From positions 1 through 30,398 of the forward strand of contig JAGWBP010000018.1 of assembly GCA_021295835.1 (NCBI GenBank): DNA of 30,398 nt. The letters run 5' to 3'. Within the stretch, counting starts at the first letter, position 1. Each line of letters starts with the position of its first letter. The notes below the pieces were generated by a model that made no database searches, was not told the DNA's origin, and saw nothing but the letters and a program-made list of their open reading frames with translations. Of this stretch, positions 16,293-24,257 are shown in pieces. Position numbers and translations under genes: made by a program. Source of the stretch: Gemmatimonadota bacterium. GTDB taxonomy: Bacteria > Gemmatimonadota > Gemmatimonadetes > Longimicrobiales > Gaopeijiaceae.

Positions 16293-17411
16293 TTGAAGGA
16301 CGCCCATCTCGCTTCATACCCGCAGGGGGTTCGCAGGCCGCGACTACCCGTCTTGCATTGGGCCACTGTCGCGTTCATCGCTACATCCTCTCATCTGTCC
16401 GCCCAACCTGCTATCACCGTATCCGACTCGATCGTGCTCCAGGAATCGGGCGACGACTACCTCGTGGCACCGAGCCCCATCGCGCCCGATGGATCGGGCG
16501 GGTACCTAGTTGCCGACCATGGGCAGTCCGGTGTCTTCCACTACTTGGGGGATGGGAGCCTGCTGCGACGCTACGGCCGGGAGGGCGAAGGCCCGGGGGA
16601 ATGGAAGCAGGCCCATGTGGCTCTGCCTTGGGGAGACCAGCAAGTCATGGTGCTGTCGTGGAATCCGTATGCCATCCACCTCTTCCGACGCAGCGACGGA
16701 GGTTTCGTGGAGAGGCATCCCCTCAACACGCCGGTCGAGTCGGTGGTGCCCGGCTCGGAGGGACTGTGGTTGAGCGGTGCGCTCCACGGTACCTCGAGCG
16801 CGATCCGCCGCTTGAGGCTCGGCGAATCCGAGGCCCGTCCCGTCCTTCGGCTCCCCGACGAATACACGGCGGGTGGTCCTGTCGGCGGGATCTTTCCCGA
16901 AATGCCTTTCGCGATGTGGGCCGACACGCTGCTTGTCGGGTTCATGCCGCTTCCGTACCTGATCGTCGCCGACACGACCGGTCGGGAGTTGGACCGCTTT
17001 GAGGTCCCTGCGGCCCGCCGGAAGGGTGGCACGGCCGACCCTGCCGCCGCAATCGACGAAGTTCTCGCAGGCGGTCGCACGTACTCCGAAGTCTTCGGTC
17101 TCTTCTCCGTGACCCAGGGCGTCCACCGCCGGTCGGATGGCACAACATTGGTGGTCCACTTCGACCTGGGCACCGAAGTCGGACCCGTGAGCACGGTGGG
17201 CTTATGGGTGAGTGTCATTGACGGGTCGCGGGAATCAGCTTGCGTGGATGCGGCGGTCCCACTGGAGCCGGGTTCGCGGGCTGCCATCGGATTCGAGGGG
17301 GATCAGGTTCTGGTGCTGGAGCCGGTGATACGGGGGGGAGACGCAGTAACGGTCTTGAGGCGGATCGAGGTGGATGTGGACGGCTGTGACTGGGTGCCGA
17401 TCAGCCGTTGA
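16293..17411 (+). CDS. Six-bladed beta-propeller secreted protein (2)
   Basis: This is a predicted secreted protein of 372 residues. The frame is open from 16023, but the upstream part is a methyltransferase fragment. TTG at 16293 has GGGAG at 16280-16284 and yields an N-terminal basic stretch (GVRRPRLPVL), a hydrophobic segment (WATVAFIATSSHL) and a likely signal peptidase I site at SAQ. Propeller blades follow, with GSGGYLVADHGQSGVFHYL and GREGEGPGEW, the same GEGPGE motif as the neighbouring paralogues. Unlike those two it has no lipobox cysteine. The function is unknown. The start is less certain than the rest, and the gene may have lost its original promoter when the fragments upstream were joined. 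Confidence 0.65.
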   Translation: MKDAHLASYPQGVRRPRLPVLHWATVAFIATSSHLSAQPAITVSDSIVLQESGDDYLVAPSPIAPDGSGGYLVADHGQSGVFHYLGDGSLLRRYGREGEGPGEWKQAHVALPWGDQQVMVLSWNPYAIHLFRRSDGGFVERHPLNTPVESVVPGSEGLWLSGALHGTSSAIRRLRLGESEARPVLRLPDEYTAGGPVGGIFPEMPFAMWADTLLVGFMPLPYLIVADTTGRELDRFEVPAARRKGGTADPAAAIDEVLAGGRTYSEVFGLFSVTQGVHRRSDGTTLVVHFDLGTEVGPVSTVGLWVSVIDGSRESACVDAAVPLEPGSRAAIGFEGDQVLVLEPVIRGGDAVTVLRRIEVDVDGCDWVPISR

Positions 17412-17529
17412 GGTTTCACAGGGCCTTTGCGGCGCAGGACGGGCGCGAGCGACGGAACGAGGAGGCCTGAGTGGCAACGCCGACGGATTGACGCGCCCCG
17501 CGCGGCGATCCTCGACATGCGCTGGTCCG

Positions 17530-17700
17530 GTCCATAGGAGGGGTGGTGCCAGCGCCGCGCGCGGCCTCCATCGCTACCGTACACGCCGGTTGCAAGGCGA
17601 AAAAGCTCAGCAGCTTCCCGCGGCTCAGCTTCCTGCGGTAGGCCACTGACCCGTCGGCCTTCGCTCCGTGTATCTGAATCCCCCAGAACGCCGCGCCCGG
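17530..17700 (-). mobile_element. IS110-family transposase remnant
   Basis: On the - strand the frame reads AFWGIQIHGAKADGSVAYRR, then KLSRGKLLSFFALQPACTVAMEA. This matches the N-terminal end of IS110-family transposases (the F-x-x-HG, then RRxL, then FF, then MEA pattern of the RuvC-like DEDD domain). After MEA, where a Cys-Ala-His-His segment is normal, the frame degrades. There is no start codon or remaining transposase, so it is a dead fragment. The rest of the 17412-17760 interval shows nothing else I can support. Confidence 0.65.
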
Positions 17701-17760
17701 CCACGGAAGTCGTAGACAGGTTGCGATCCCGTGAAGGCGGATGCAACAGTGCCCCAGTCC

Positions 17761-18930
17761 TCAGCTCCCCCGCCTGAGGCGCCAGAGATCGACATGGTCG
17801 AGATCGAGGCTGTCCCGGCGGATAGTTAGCAGATAGTCGGCACCGAACGCGGGAACGACGTAGGGGCCGCGCGGTGGGGCGGGAACGCTGCCGAGCAGCT
17901 TGCCCTCGGTATCGAAGACCTCCCAGCGGTTGCCCGCCGTGCGCACGACCTCGACCCAGAGCTTTCCGTCCGGGGCGACAAAGAGATCCTCGATGAACGG
18001 TTTCGCGGCCGGCCGCGTCGGTTCCCGCGGATCGCACGAGGCCCCCCGCCGGGACTCTCGCCACGCGTAGTACTCCTCGTTGGCGGCTCTCCACTCGTCG
18101 TCGCTGAACGATTCGCCCGGCAGCGTGCGCTCGATCACCATCAGGACGTCGGCACCATCGTTTCGCGTGACGAAGATGCGGTAGTCGCTGGTGAGCGCCG
18201 AGTACAGAACGCCGCCCGGTCCCGGGTGCTGCAGGAACCGCGGAGCGAAGGGGACCTCGAAGAGAGCGAGGCTGCGCTCATATCGACACTCGATGAACGC
18301 CGGAGGGCCGCTCGACGGCCCGCGCAACGATGCCAGCGTGTCGCCCGTCTCGCCGCGGCTGTTCATACCCACGTACCGCAGTTCGAGATCGCGCCGGAAC
18401 ACCTCGTCCGGGCCGACGGGGTACAGGCGGAGATTCTCAGGGGTTCCGGTCACACCGGTCTGATTCGTCCGCTGCCCGAGCCACTCGCCCGCAGCCGACC
18501 ACTCGCCGATGCGGCCCTGGTCGGGATCGAAGCTCAGGAGCCGGTCACCCGCCCAAGCCAGTGCATTGAGGCTCTGGAACTCGCCCGGTCCCTCGCCCAT
18601 CCGTCCGAAGGTACGGCGGTGGACGCCATCCAGCCCGAAGACCCTTATCTCGCGGTTGAGGCGGTCGGCCACGAAAACCTCCTCGTCAGGCCCGAGCGCC
18701 ACGCTGGACACGCGTCCGAACTCGTCGGGGGAACCCGTGTCGGTCAGCGTCTTCGGCCCGATCGAGACGACTAGGTCGAGGCGCGCCGGTGGGGCCGGGC
18801 CGGCGTTGGTGACGGGGGTGACGCCCTCGTAGCCGATCATGAAGTCTGCGGCGGGCGCGTCGTCCTGGGAGCAGGCCGTAGCGAGCACCGCCGTGAGCGT
18901 GAAGACCGATTGGGACGGGATTCGGTGCAT
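17761..18930 (-). CDS. Six-bladed beta-propeller lipoprotein (3)
   Basis: This is a predicted exported lipoprotein of 389 residues. The signal peptide MHRIPSQSVFTLTAVLATAC ends in a cysteine suited to lipidation. Blades include VSSVALGPDEEVFVADRLNR, and FGRMGEGPGEFQSL carries the GEGPGE signature shared with the two propeller genes to the left. DLFVAPDGKLWVEVV is a later blade. A longer frame starts at 18993 but would bury the signal peptide; the ATG at 18930 has GAGG upstream. It lies 164 nt downstream of dctP on the same strand and might be transcribed with the TRAP operon. The ligand and role are unknown. Confidence 0.75.
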   Translation of the reverse strand: MHRIPSQSVFTLTAVLATACSQDDAPAADFMIGYEGVTPVTNAGPAPPARLDLVVSIGPKTLTDTGSPDEFGRVSSVALGPDEEVFVADRLNREIRVFGLDGVHRRTFGRMGEGPGEFQSLNALAWAGDRLLSFDPDQGRIGEWSAAGEWLGQRTNQTGVTGTPENLRLYPVGPDEVFRRDLELRYVGMNSRGETGDTLASLRGPSSGPPAFIECRYERSLALFEVPFAPRFLQHPGPGGVLYSALTSDYRIFVTRNDGADVLMVIERTLPGESFSDDEWRAANEEYYAWRESRRGASCDPREPTRPAAKPFIEDLFVAPDGKLWVEVVRTAGNRWEVFDTEGKLLGSVPAPPRGPYVVPAFGADYLLTIRRDSLDLDHVDLWRLRRGS

Positions 18931-19094
18931 AGGGGGCCTCTTGTCAAAACCAGCGGTATCGGCAAGCGGGGTGTGGCTGCCGGAGATCCACACCTACTCT
19001 TTCGTCTACGCGACCTCGGACAGCAAGGTTTCGAGCAGGCTTCGGAGTACGGCCACGGGGGGTTGGCCCGCGCCGGCGGATTGCCCGTGCGCGA

Positions 19095-20096
19095 TCAATG
19101 GCCGCGCAGCAGCGTGACCACCTCGCCAACGGTCATGCCGCCCACATCGCGCGCCAGCCCCGCTTCATGAACGGAGGCGATCGCCCGTTCGAAGCGGAGC
19201 CTCTCGCTTTCCGCAAGCTCGACGATCTCGACCCCGGCGTCGCGCGCGAGCTCCAGGGCCTCGGTATCGATGCGCTCGAAGGCCAGGGCCCCGGCTACGG
19301 ATAGCGCGCTGTCGGCCGCCTCGTCGATCCAGGCCTGTTCTTCCGGTGAGAGGGCCTCGTATCTGTCCCGGTTCATGAGCAGGGCAAACGCCAATCCGGA
19401 TATGGGCAGCCAGGTGGTCAGGTAGTCGGCCGGCTCGTGAAGCCGGAATGCGACGATTCCGGACGGCCCGATGGCGACCCCATCGATGACGCCGGTGGTC
19501 AGGCTCTGGTGCAGTTCGGTAACCGGCTGCATCAAGGCGCTGGCGCCGAGCGCCTCGATGAACGGGATGTCGCTCCGCGACGACACCCGGATCTTGAGGC
19601 CGCGGATGTCCGCGAGCGTTCGCACCGGAGTCTCGCGGGTAAGGAGCACGGGCGGGGTGCTGGACCAGACTGCCAGAACCGTGGCATCGTACTCCTGTTC
19701 CAGAACGGACCAGGCGCGCTCTAGCGCCTCGGTGCACTCCAGCGCGGTCTCGCAGACGCCCGGATAGCCGATGATGTCCGTTTTCGGGAAGAGGTCGGGC
19801 GTGTAGGCGGGGACGACAAGGGCGATGTCGGCCACCCCGTTGAGCAGCATCGCGTACTGGGCGGCGGGAGACGAGTTCAGGATGCCGCTCGGATATTGCC
19901 TGACGGTCAGCCGGTCGTCCGACAGCTCGGCCAGCCTTTGCGAGAACGGCGCGAACACGGCGTCGTTCAGAGCGTGATCCGCCGGCAGGAAGTGCGCGAG
20001 CGACAGCTCCGTGCCTTCCCCCCGTCCCCCGCATCCGAGGGCGCTCGCCAATCCTGCCGCGAGCAGTCCGCAGATGGACCCGCGTGTGTGTTTCAT
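19095..20096 (-). CDS. dctP: TRAP transporter substrate-binding protein DctP
   Basis: This is the extracytoplasmic solute receptor of a tripartite ATP-independent periplasmic transporter. These use a sodium or proton gradient to import organic acids and related solutes. The 333-residue protein has a signal peptide ending near LGCGG, so it is probably a lipoprotein. The DctP fold is visible: LSLAHFLPADHALNDAVFAPF at the start, and IRGLKIRVSSRSD with the conserved Arg that usually grips the substrate carboxylate. LTTGVIDGVAIGPSGIVAF is the second conserved segment. The carboxylate preference is inferred from the Arg; the actual substrate is unknown. It is the last of three TRAP genes, 13 nt after dctM. 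Confidence 0.9.
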   Translation of the reverse strand: MKHTRGSICGLLAAGLASALGCGGRGEGTELSLAHFLPADHALNDAVFAPFSQRLAELSDDRLTVRQYPSGILNSSPAAQYAMLLNGVADIALVVPAYTPDLFPKTDIIGYPGVCETALECTEALERAWSVLEQEYDATVLAVWSSTPPVLLTRETPVRTLADIRGLKIRVSSRSDIPFIEALGASALMQPVTELHQSLTTGVIDGVAIGPSGIVAFRLHEPADYLTTWLPISGLAFALLMNRDRYEALSPEEQAWIDEAADSALSVAGALAFERIDTEALELARDAGVEIVELAESERLRFERAIASVHEAGLARDVGGMTVGEVVTLLRGH

Positions 20097-20109
20097 GGGT
20101 GGTTTCCCC

Positions 20110-21414
20110 TCATCCGAACATGGCGTTGGGCAGAAGCGTGGCGAGGCCGGGCAGCAGCGCAGTCAATATCAGCGCCGCGAGCATCGCAAGCCAGAAGGGG
20201 ACGATGCCCCGGAACATCGTCCCGACCGGCACGTCGGGAGCCACGCCCTTCACCACGAAGATGTTCAGCCCGACCGGAGGCGAGATCAGGCCCATCTCGA
20301 GGGTGATGACGATCATCACACCGAACCAGATCATGTCGACGCCGAGCGACTCGAGAATCGGCTGGACCAGGGGCACGATCAGCACGAGCATCGCGAAACC
20401 GTCGAGAAAGGTGCCCAGCACGATGAACATGGCCAGCACCAGCATCACCACCTGAGCCCCCGAAAACCCCTGTTCGCCGACCCACTCGGCCGCGACGAAG
20501 GCGATTCCTGTGAATCCCAGGAAGACCTTGAACACGAACGCCCCGAAAAGCACCAGGAAGGCTGTACCGCTCGCCTTCAGCGTGGCGCGGACCACCTCGT
20601 TCACGGCACTCCGGTTGAGCGCGCGCCGCACAGCCGCCGCGACCAGTGCCAGCAACGCTCCCACCGCAGCCGCTTCGACGGCGGAGAAGACGCCGGCGTA
20701 GATGCCGCCGATGGTCACGACGACGATGCCCAGGATCCACGACGCCCGTGCCGTAGCCCGGAGACGGTCCCGCCGCGGGACCGGTGCGCTGGCGTGGGGA
20801 GCCTTGTCTGGATCGCGCCGCACGACAATCCAGACGGCGAGCACGAAGAGAAGCGTGAGCAGAATCCCGGGGATCAACCCGGCCACGAAGAGGCGTCCGA
20901 TGCTTTCTTCGGTGATGATCCCGTAGATGACCAGGCCCGCCGACGGCGGGATCAGTATGCCGAGCGTTCCCCCGGCGGCGATGGCCCCCGTGGCCAGCGA
21001 GTCGGCGTACCTGTACCGGCGCATCTCGGGCAGCGATACGCGTCCCATGGTCAGGGCGGCGGCCAGCGACGAGCCCGATAGCGCGGAGAATCCGGCACAT
21101 GCGACGATCGACGCGGATGCGAGGCTGCCCCTGACCCGCCCGAGCCAGCTGTGCGCCGCCTGGTAGAGGTCCTGGCTCATCCCGGAGATCACCGCCAGGT
21201 TCCCCATCATCATGAAGAGGGGAAGGATGGTGAGGGAGTACCGCGCGGCCACCCCGAACACCTCCCCCGCCAGCACCGGGACGACCGCGCCCGGGCGGAT
21301 CGCGGCGATTCCGGCAACGCCCACGACCAGCATGGCCAGCCCCACGGGCACCCGGATCACCAGCAACACCAGTAGGGCGAGAAACCCGAGCAGGGCGATG
21401 CTGCTTCCGTCCAT
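20110..21414 (-). CDS. dctM: TRAP transporter large permease DctM
   Basis: This is the main membrane channel of the TRAP system. The 434-residue protein is almost entirely hydrophobic, with about 12 membrane segments. It contains family landmarks: PLFMMMGNLAVISGMSQDL, then GFSALSGSSLAAALTMGRV, then GTLGILIPPSAGLVIYGI, and in the second half FAMLVLIVPLVQPI and EMGLISPPVGLNIFVV. The start ATG shares its A with the dctQ stop (TGATG), implying translational coupling. The usual order of TRAP genes is P-Q-M; here it is Q-M-P. Confidence 0.93.
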   Translation of the reverse strand: MDGSSIALLGFLALLVLLVIRVPVGLAMLVVGVAGIAAIRPGAVVPVLAGEVFGVAARYSLTILPLFMMMGNLAVISGMSQDLYQAAHSWLGRVRGSLASASIVACAGFSALSGSSLAAALTMGRVSLPEMRRYRYADSLATGAIAAGGTLGILIPPSAGLVIYGIITEESIGRLFVAGLIPGILLTLLFVLAVWIVVRRDPDKAPHASAPVPRRDRLRATARASWILGIVVVTIGGIYAGVFSAVEAAAVGALLALVAAAVRRALNRSAVNEVVRATLKASGTAFLVLFGAFVFKVFLGFTGIAFVAAEWVGEQGFSGAQVVMLVLAMFIVLGTFLDGFAMLVLIVPLVQPILESLGVDMIWFGVMIVITLEMGLISPPVGLNIFVVKGVAPDVPVGTMFRGIVPFWLAMLAALILTALLPGLATLLPNAMFG

Positions 21415-21953
21415 CAGTCGGCGGGCTCGTTGGGGTCTTCGCCGCGCCAGGTCGCGAAGCCCAGGAACAGTTGGGACGCCAGCAGCAGCCCGTAGGCGGC
21501 AAGCGACGCGCCGAGCACGTAGTAGAACGGGGTGTGGGAGATCGATACGCTGGGGGTCGCGGCCCCGTAGGAAGCACCGCGGCTGCCGTGGATGAACAGG
21601 GCGTACGCAGCCGTTGCGGTCACTGCCACGCCCAGAACCCGGGCCACGGCGTCCGTGATTCTGGTGACGCGCCGCCCCGCGACGCGTGCGATCAGGTTTA
21701 CGCAGACGTGGGAGCCTTCGCGGGCGCCGTACGCAATCGCCGCCGCCACCACCACCGCGAGCGACATCGTGGAGACATCCTCCGCCCAGAGCAGCGAATT
21801 GTTCAGGACGTAGCGCCAGAAGACTTCGGCCACGGTGATTGCGAGCAGCACCACCAACGCGATACCGCCCACAACCGCGAACGCCGCCACCAAACGGCCG
21901 CAGTGGGTTTCGGCCCGCGCGAAGCGGTCGCCGTGTTTCTCGAAGAAGGTCAT
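21414..21953 (-). CDS. dctQ: TRAP transporter small permease DctQ
   Basis: This is the small four-helix membrane subunit that joins the DctM channel to the DctP receptor. The 179-residue protein has four hydrophobic segments, the first being AAFAVVGGIALVVLLAITVA. It has the DctQ features EVFWRYVLNNSLLWAEDVS and AIAYGAREGSHVCVNLIA. It is the first gene of the TRAP operon, so a promoter should lie just upstream. That region (21954-22049) is short and then runs into the murB remnant, and I do not see a clear -35/-10 pair. Confidence 0.88.
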   Translation of the reverse strand: MTFFEKHGDRFARAETHCGRLVAAFAVVGGIALVVLLAITVAEVFWRYVLNNSLLWAEDVSTMSLAVVVAAAIAYGAREGSHVCVNLIARVAGRRVTRITDAVARVLGVAVTATAAYALFIHGSRGASYGAATPSVSISHTPFYYVLGASLAAYGLLLASQLFLGFATWRGEDPNEPAD

Positions 21954-22049
21954 GTCTTCACGCGAACGTAGCGGGTATCAAGGCCGTCCGCGCTCACCGC
22001 AGGTGCCTCGTCGTCCGAAGTACGTGAGGGCGGTCGTGGTCGAGGGTGA

Positions 22050-22280
22050 GTCAGCTTCGTCACCGGCGTCAATGCGGGTCAGCTGATTGACGAGTGCGGA
22101 CTGAAGGGACATGTGTTCGGTGCGGCGCAGATCTTCCACAAGCACGCCAACATGATCGTCAACCTCGGAGGCGCGACTGCGGAAGAGGTGTGGATCCTGA
22201 TCGACCGGTCCCGCGAGACGGTGGCCCGCGAGATGGGACGCGAGCTCGATACCGAGCTCGAGTTCGTAGGCGAGTTCTGA
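22050..22280 (+). pseudogene. murB 3' remnant (UDP-N-acetylmuramate dehydrogenase)
   Basis: The + strand frame reads NAGQLIDECGLKGHVFG, AAQIFHKHANMIVNLGGATA and EFVGEF, ending at TGA 22278-22280. This is the C-terminal end of MurB, the flavoenzyme that makes UDP-N-acetylmuramic acid for peptidoglycan. The segments SAGxLI, then KHANFIVN, then GGAT, then the final LxGEF are recognisable. A stop codon lies upstream at 22047-22049, and the FAD-binding domain and first two thirds are missing, so it is a dead fragment of about 75 codons. It points against the flanking genes, which suggests it was left behind by a rearrangement. A functional murB presumably exists elsewhere. Confidence 0.75.
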
Positions 22281-22297
22281 ACGCCGGCGCCATCTCG

Positions 22298-22313
22298 CCG
22301 GGTCACGACCCGG
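22298..22313. terminator. Hairpin at the 3' end of the PQQ dehydrogenase
   Basis: CCGGGT (22298-22303) and ACCCGG (22308-22313) form a perfect 6-bp stem with loop CACG. It overlaps the dehydrogenase stop codon and follows the murB remnant stop by 18 bases, so it lies between convergent frames. No T-run is present on either side. Confidence 0.35.
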
Positions 22314-24257
22314 ATCGCGCGAAAGCGACGAGCGCTGCGTCCGTGCCTCCACCCGTGGCGATGAGGACGAACTGCCGCCCCGACCGCGTCCGGTAGGTCA
22401 TCGGGTTCGCGCTGGTCGGGTACGGCGTCGCGCCGCGCCAGAGTTCAGCACCGGTCGCCTTGTCGAATCCGTACAGGTACGGCTCGCCGCCGCCAAGGAA
22501 CACGAGTCCCCCCCTGGTCACCAGCGGACCGAGTTGCCCATCGTGCCCAGCCGCTCCGGCAGCTTCACCCCGCGAAGCAACGGGTGGTTGCGGATTCCCT
22601 CACTCCCCTCCCCGAACGGCACCTTCCACGCGATCTCCCCCGCATTGAGGTCGACCGCCACCAGATGCGCCCAGGGCGGCCTGGTGAGCGGGATCGTGCC
22701 CAGCTCGCTCTCCGGGGCCTGTGCTGCGCCCGGTCCGCCAGCTTCCCGGAACATCACGAGCGTCGCGCCATAGGGGCAGTTGTTACTGTACTCGACGTCG
22801 ACGCGCGGGTCTGCGCCCGAATTCGCGCAGAGCTGGTTCGGGTCGATGTCCTCTGATGTCCGAACGTACAGAATCCCGGTCTCGGGGTCGAAGGCCGCCC
22901 CGCCCCAGTTCGCCCCACCGATCGTGCCCGGGCGCTGGAGCGTTCCCTGAAGACTCGGTGGTGTGAAGAGCGGACCCAGCCGGAACCGCTGCATTTCCGC
23001 CACCGCAAGTGCGTGGATCTCCGGCGTCAGATCGTTCGCGTCCTCGAGCGACACGCCCTGCGCGGCGAAGGGAGGCGGCCGCGTCGGGAAGGGCTGCGTC
23101 GGATACAACACCTCGCCCGGCACGTCCGTCACCGTGTCCACCGCACGCTCCTCGATCGGCCACACCGGCTCGCCCGTCACCCGGTCGAACACGAAGGTGA
23201 AGCCATGCTTCGACACCTGCGCCACCGCGTCGATCTCGCGCCCGTCCACCCTGATCGTCACCGGGTTCGGTGCTGCGGACAGGTCGTAGTCCCACACGCC
23301 ATGGTGCACGGCCTGGAAGTGCCACCGGCGTTCGCCCGGACGCGCATCGAGGCACACCAGCGACTCGGCGAACAGATTCGCCCCCACGCGGCGCCCGCCC
23401 CAGTAGTCGCTGCTCGGCGTGCTCGTCGGCACGTAGAGGAGTCCGCGCTCGGTATCGAGGGACATCGGTCCCCACACGTTGGCGTGGCCGGTGTAGCGCC
23501 AGGACTCGTCCTCCCACGTGTCCGCGCCGAAGTCGTCGCTCGATTGCGGGATGGTGAAGAAGACCCAGCGCCGCTCTCCCGTGCGGACGTCGAAGGCCTG
23601 CACCGTGCCGGGCGGGTCGAACTTGCGCTGCACCCCGTCGGGCACCCGGCTCCCGACGATCACCAGCTCCTCGAAAACCACCGGAGGCGAGGTCTGGTCG
23701 AACTCGAAGCGGGTCACCTCGCGGCCATGCCCTTCGGTCAGCAGCACGCTCCCGCCCTCGCCAAAGCCCGCGTCCGGCTCACCGGTCGCCGCGTCGATCG
23801 CATACAGCCGGTCGCGGCTGTTGAGGAGGATGCGCGCGTCGTCCCCGTCGCTCCACCAGGCGACGCCCCGGTGTTTGAAGCCGCGCGGCCCCGCGCCGAC
23901 CGGTCCGCCCTCGTACGCCCTCGGATCGAACGTCCAGAGCTCCGCGCCCGTCTCGGCGTCGAGCGCCGCCACCCGCGTGTACATGGTGGACAGGTAGAGC
24001 ACGTTGCCGACGAGGATGGGGGTTGCCTGGAACGAGCCCGGGTGCGTGCCGTACTCTTCGAGGGGCGCCTCGTTCGGCTCCCACTGCCAGACGATCTCGA
24101 GTTCGGCGACGTTGGCGGCCGTGATTTCGTCGGCCGCCGAGTACTTCGTATGCGCCTGGTCGGAGCCGACAAACGGCCAGCCGGTCCTGGAGTCCGGTTG
24201 CGGGGCGCACGCGGTGACGGTCGACAGCAGGGCGATTGTGGCAACAAGACGTTTCAT
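22303..24257 (-). pseudogene. PQQ-dependent dehydrogenase, split by a one-base frameshift
   Basis: This is a quinoprotein of the membrane or periplasmic PQQ dehydrogenase family (glucose/alcohol type), which oxidises a sugar or alcohol and passes electrons to quinone or cytochrome. A lipoprotein signal MKRLVATIALLSTVTAC opens it. Propeller blades with the D-x-x-[TP]-G-x-x-x-W pattern follow (AALDAETGAELWTF, QAFDVRTGERRWVF, CLDARPGERRWHF, VAVDLNAGEIAWKV). The first frame stops at 22518-22520 after TMGNSVRW. The last blade, GGLVFLGGGEPYLYGFDKA and the TGAELW tail, continues in the next frame to 22303. Adding one G near 22530 restores a continuous protein of about 650 residues. It is either a recent inactivation or an assembly error. 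The start overlaps the sulP stop by one base. Confidence 0.85.

Noticed and set aside
16023..17411. A single methyltransferase-propeller fusion protein
   Set aside because: A signal peptide and ribosome binding site appear at 16293, and the methyltransferase similarity stops well before. The open frame is accidental.
20011..21081. Long + strand open frame opposite dctM
   Set aside because: It is rich in His/Asp/Gln with no domain. The opposite frame is a clear TRAP permease.
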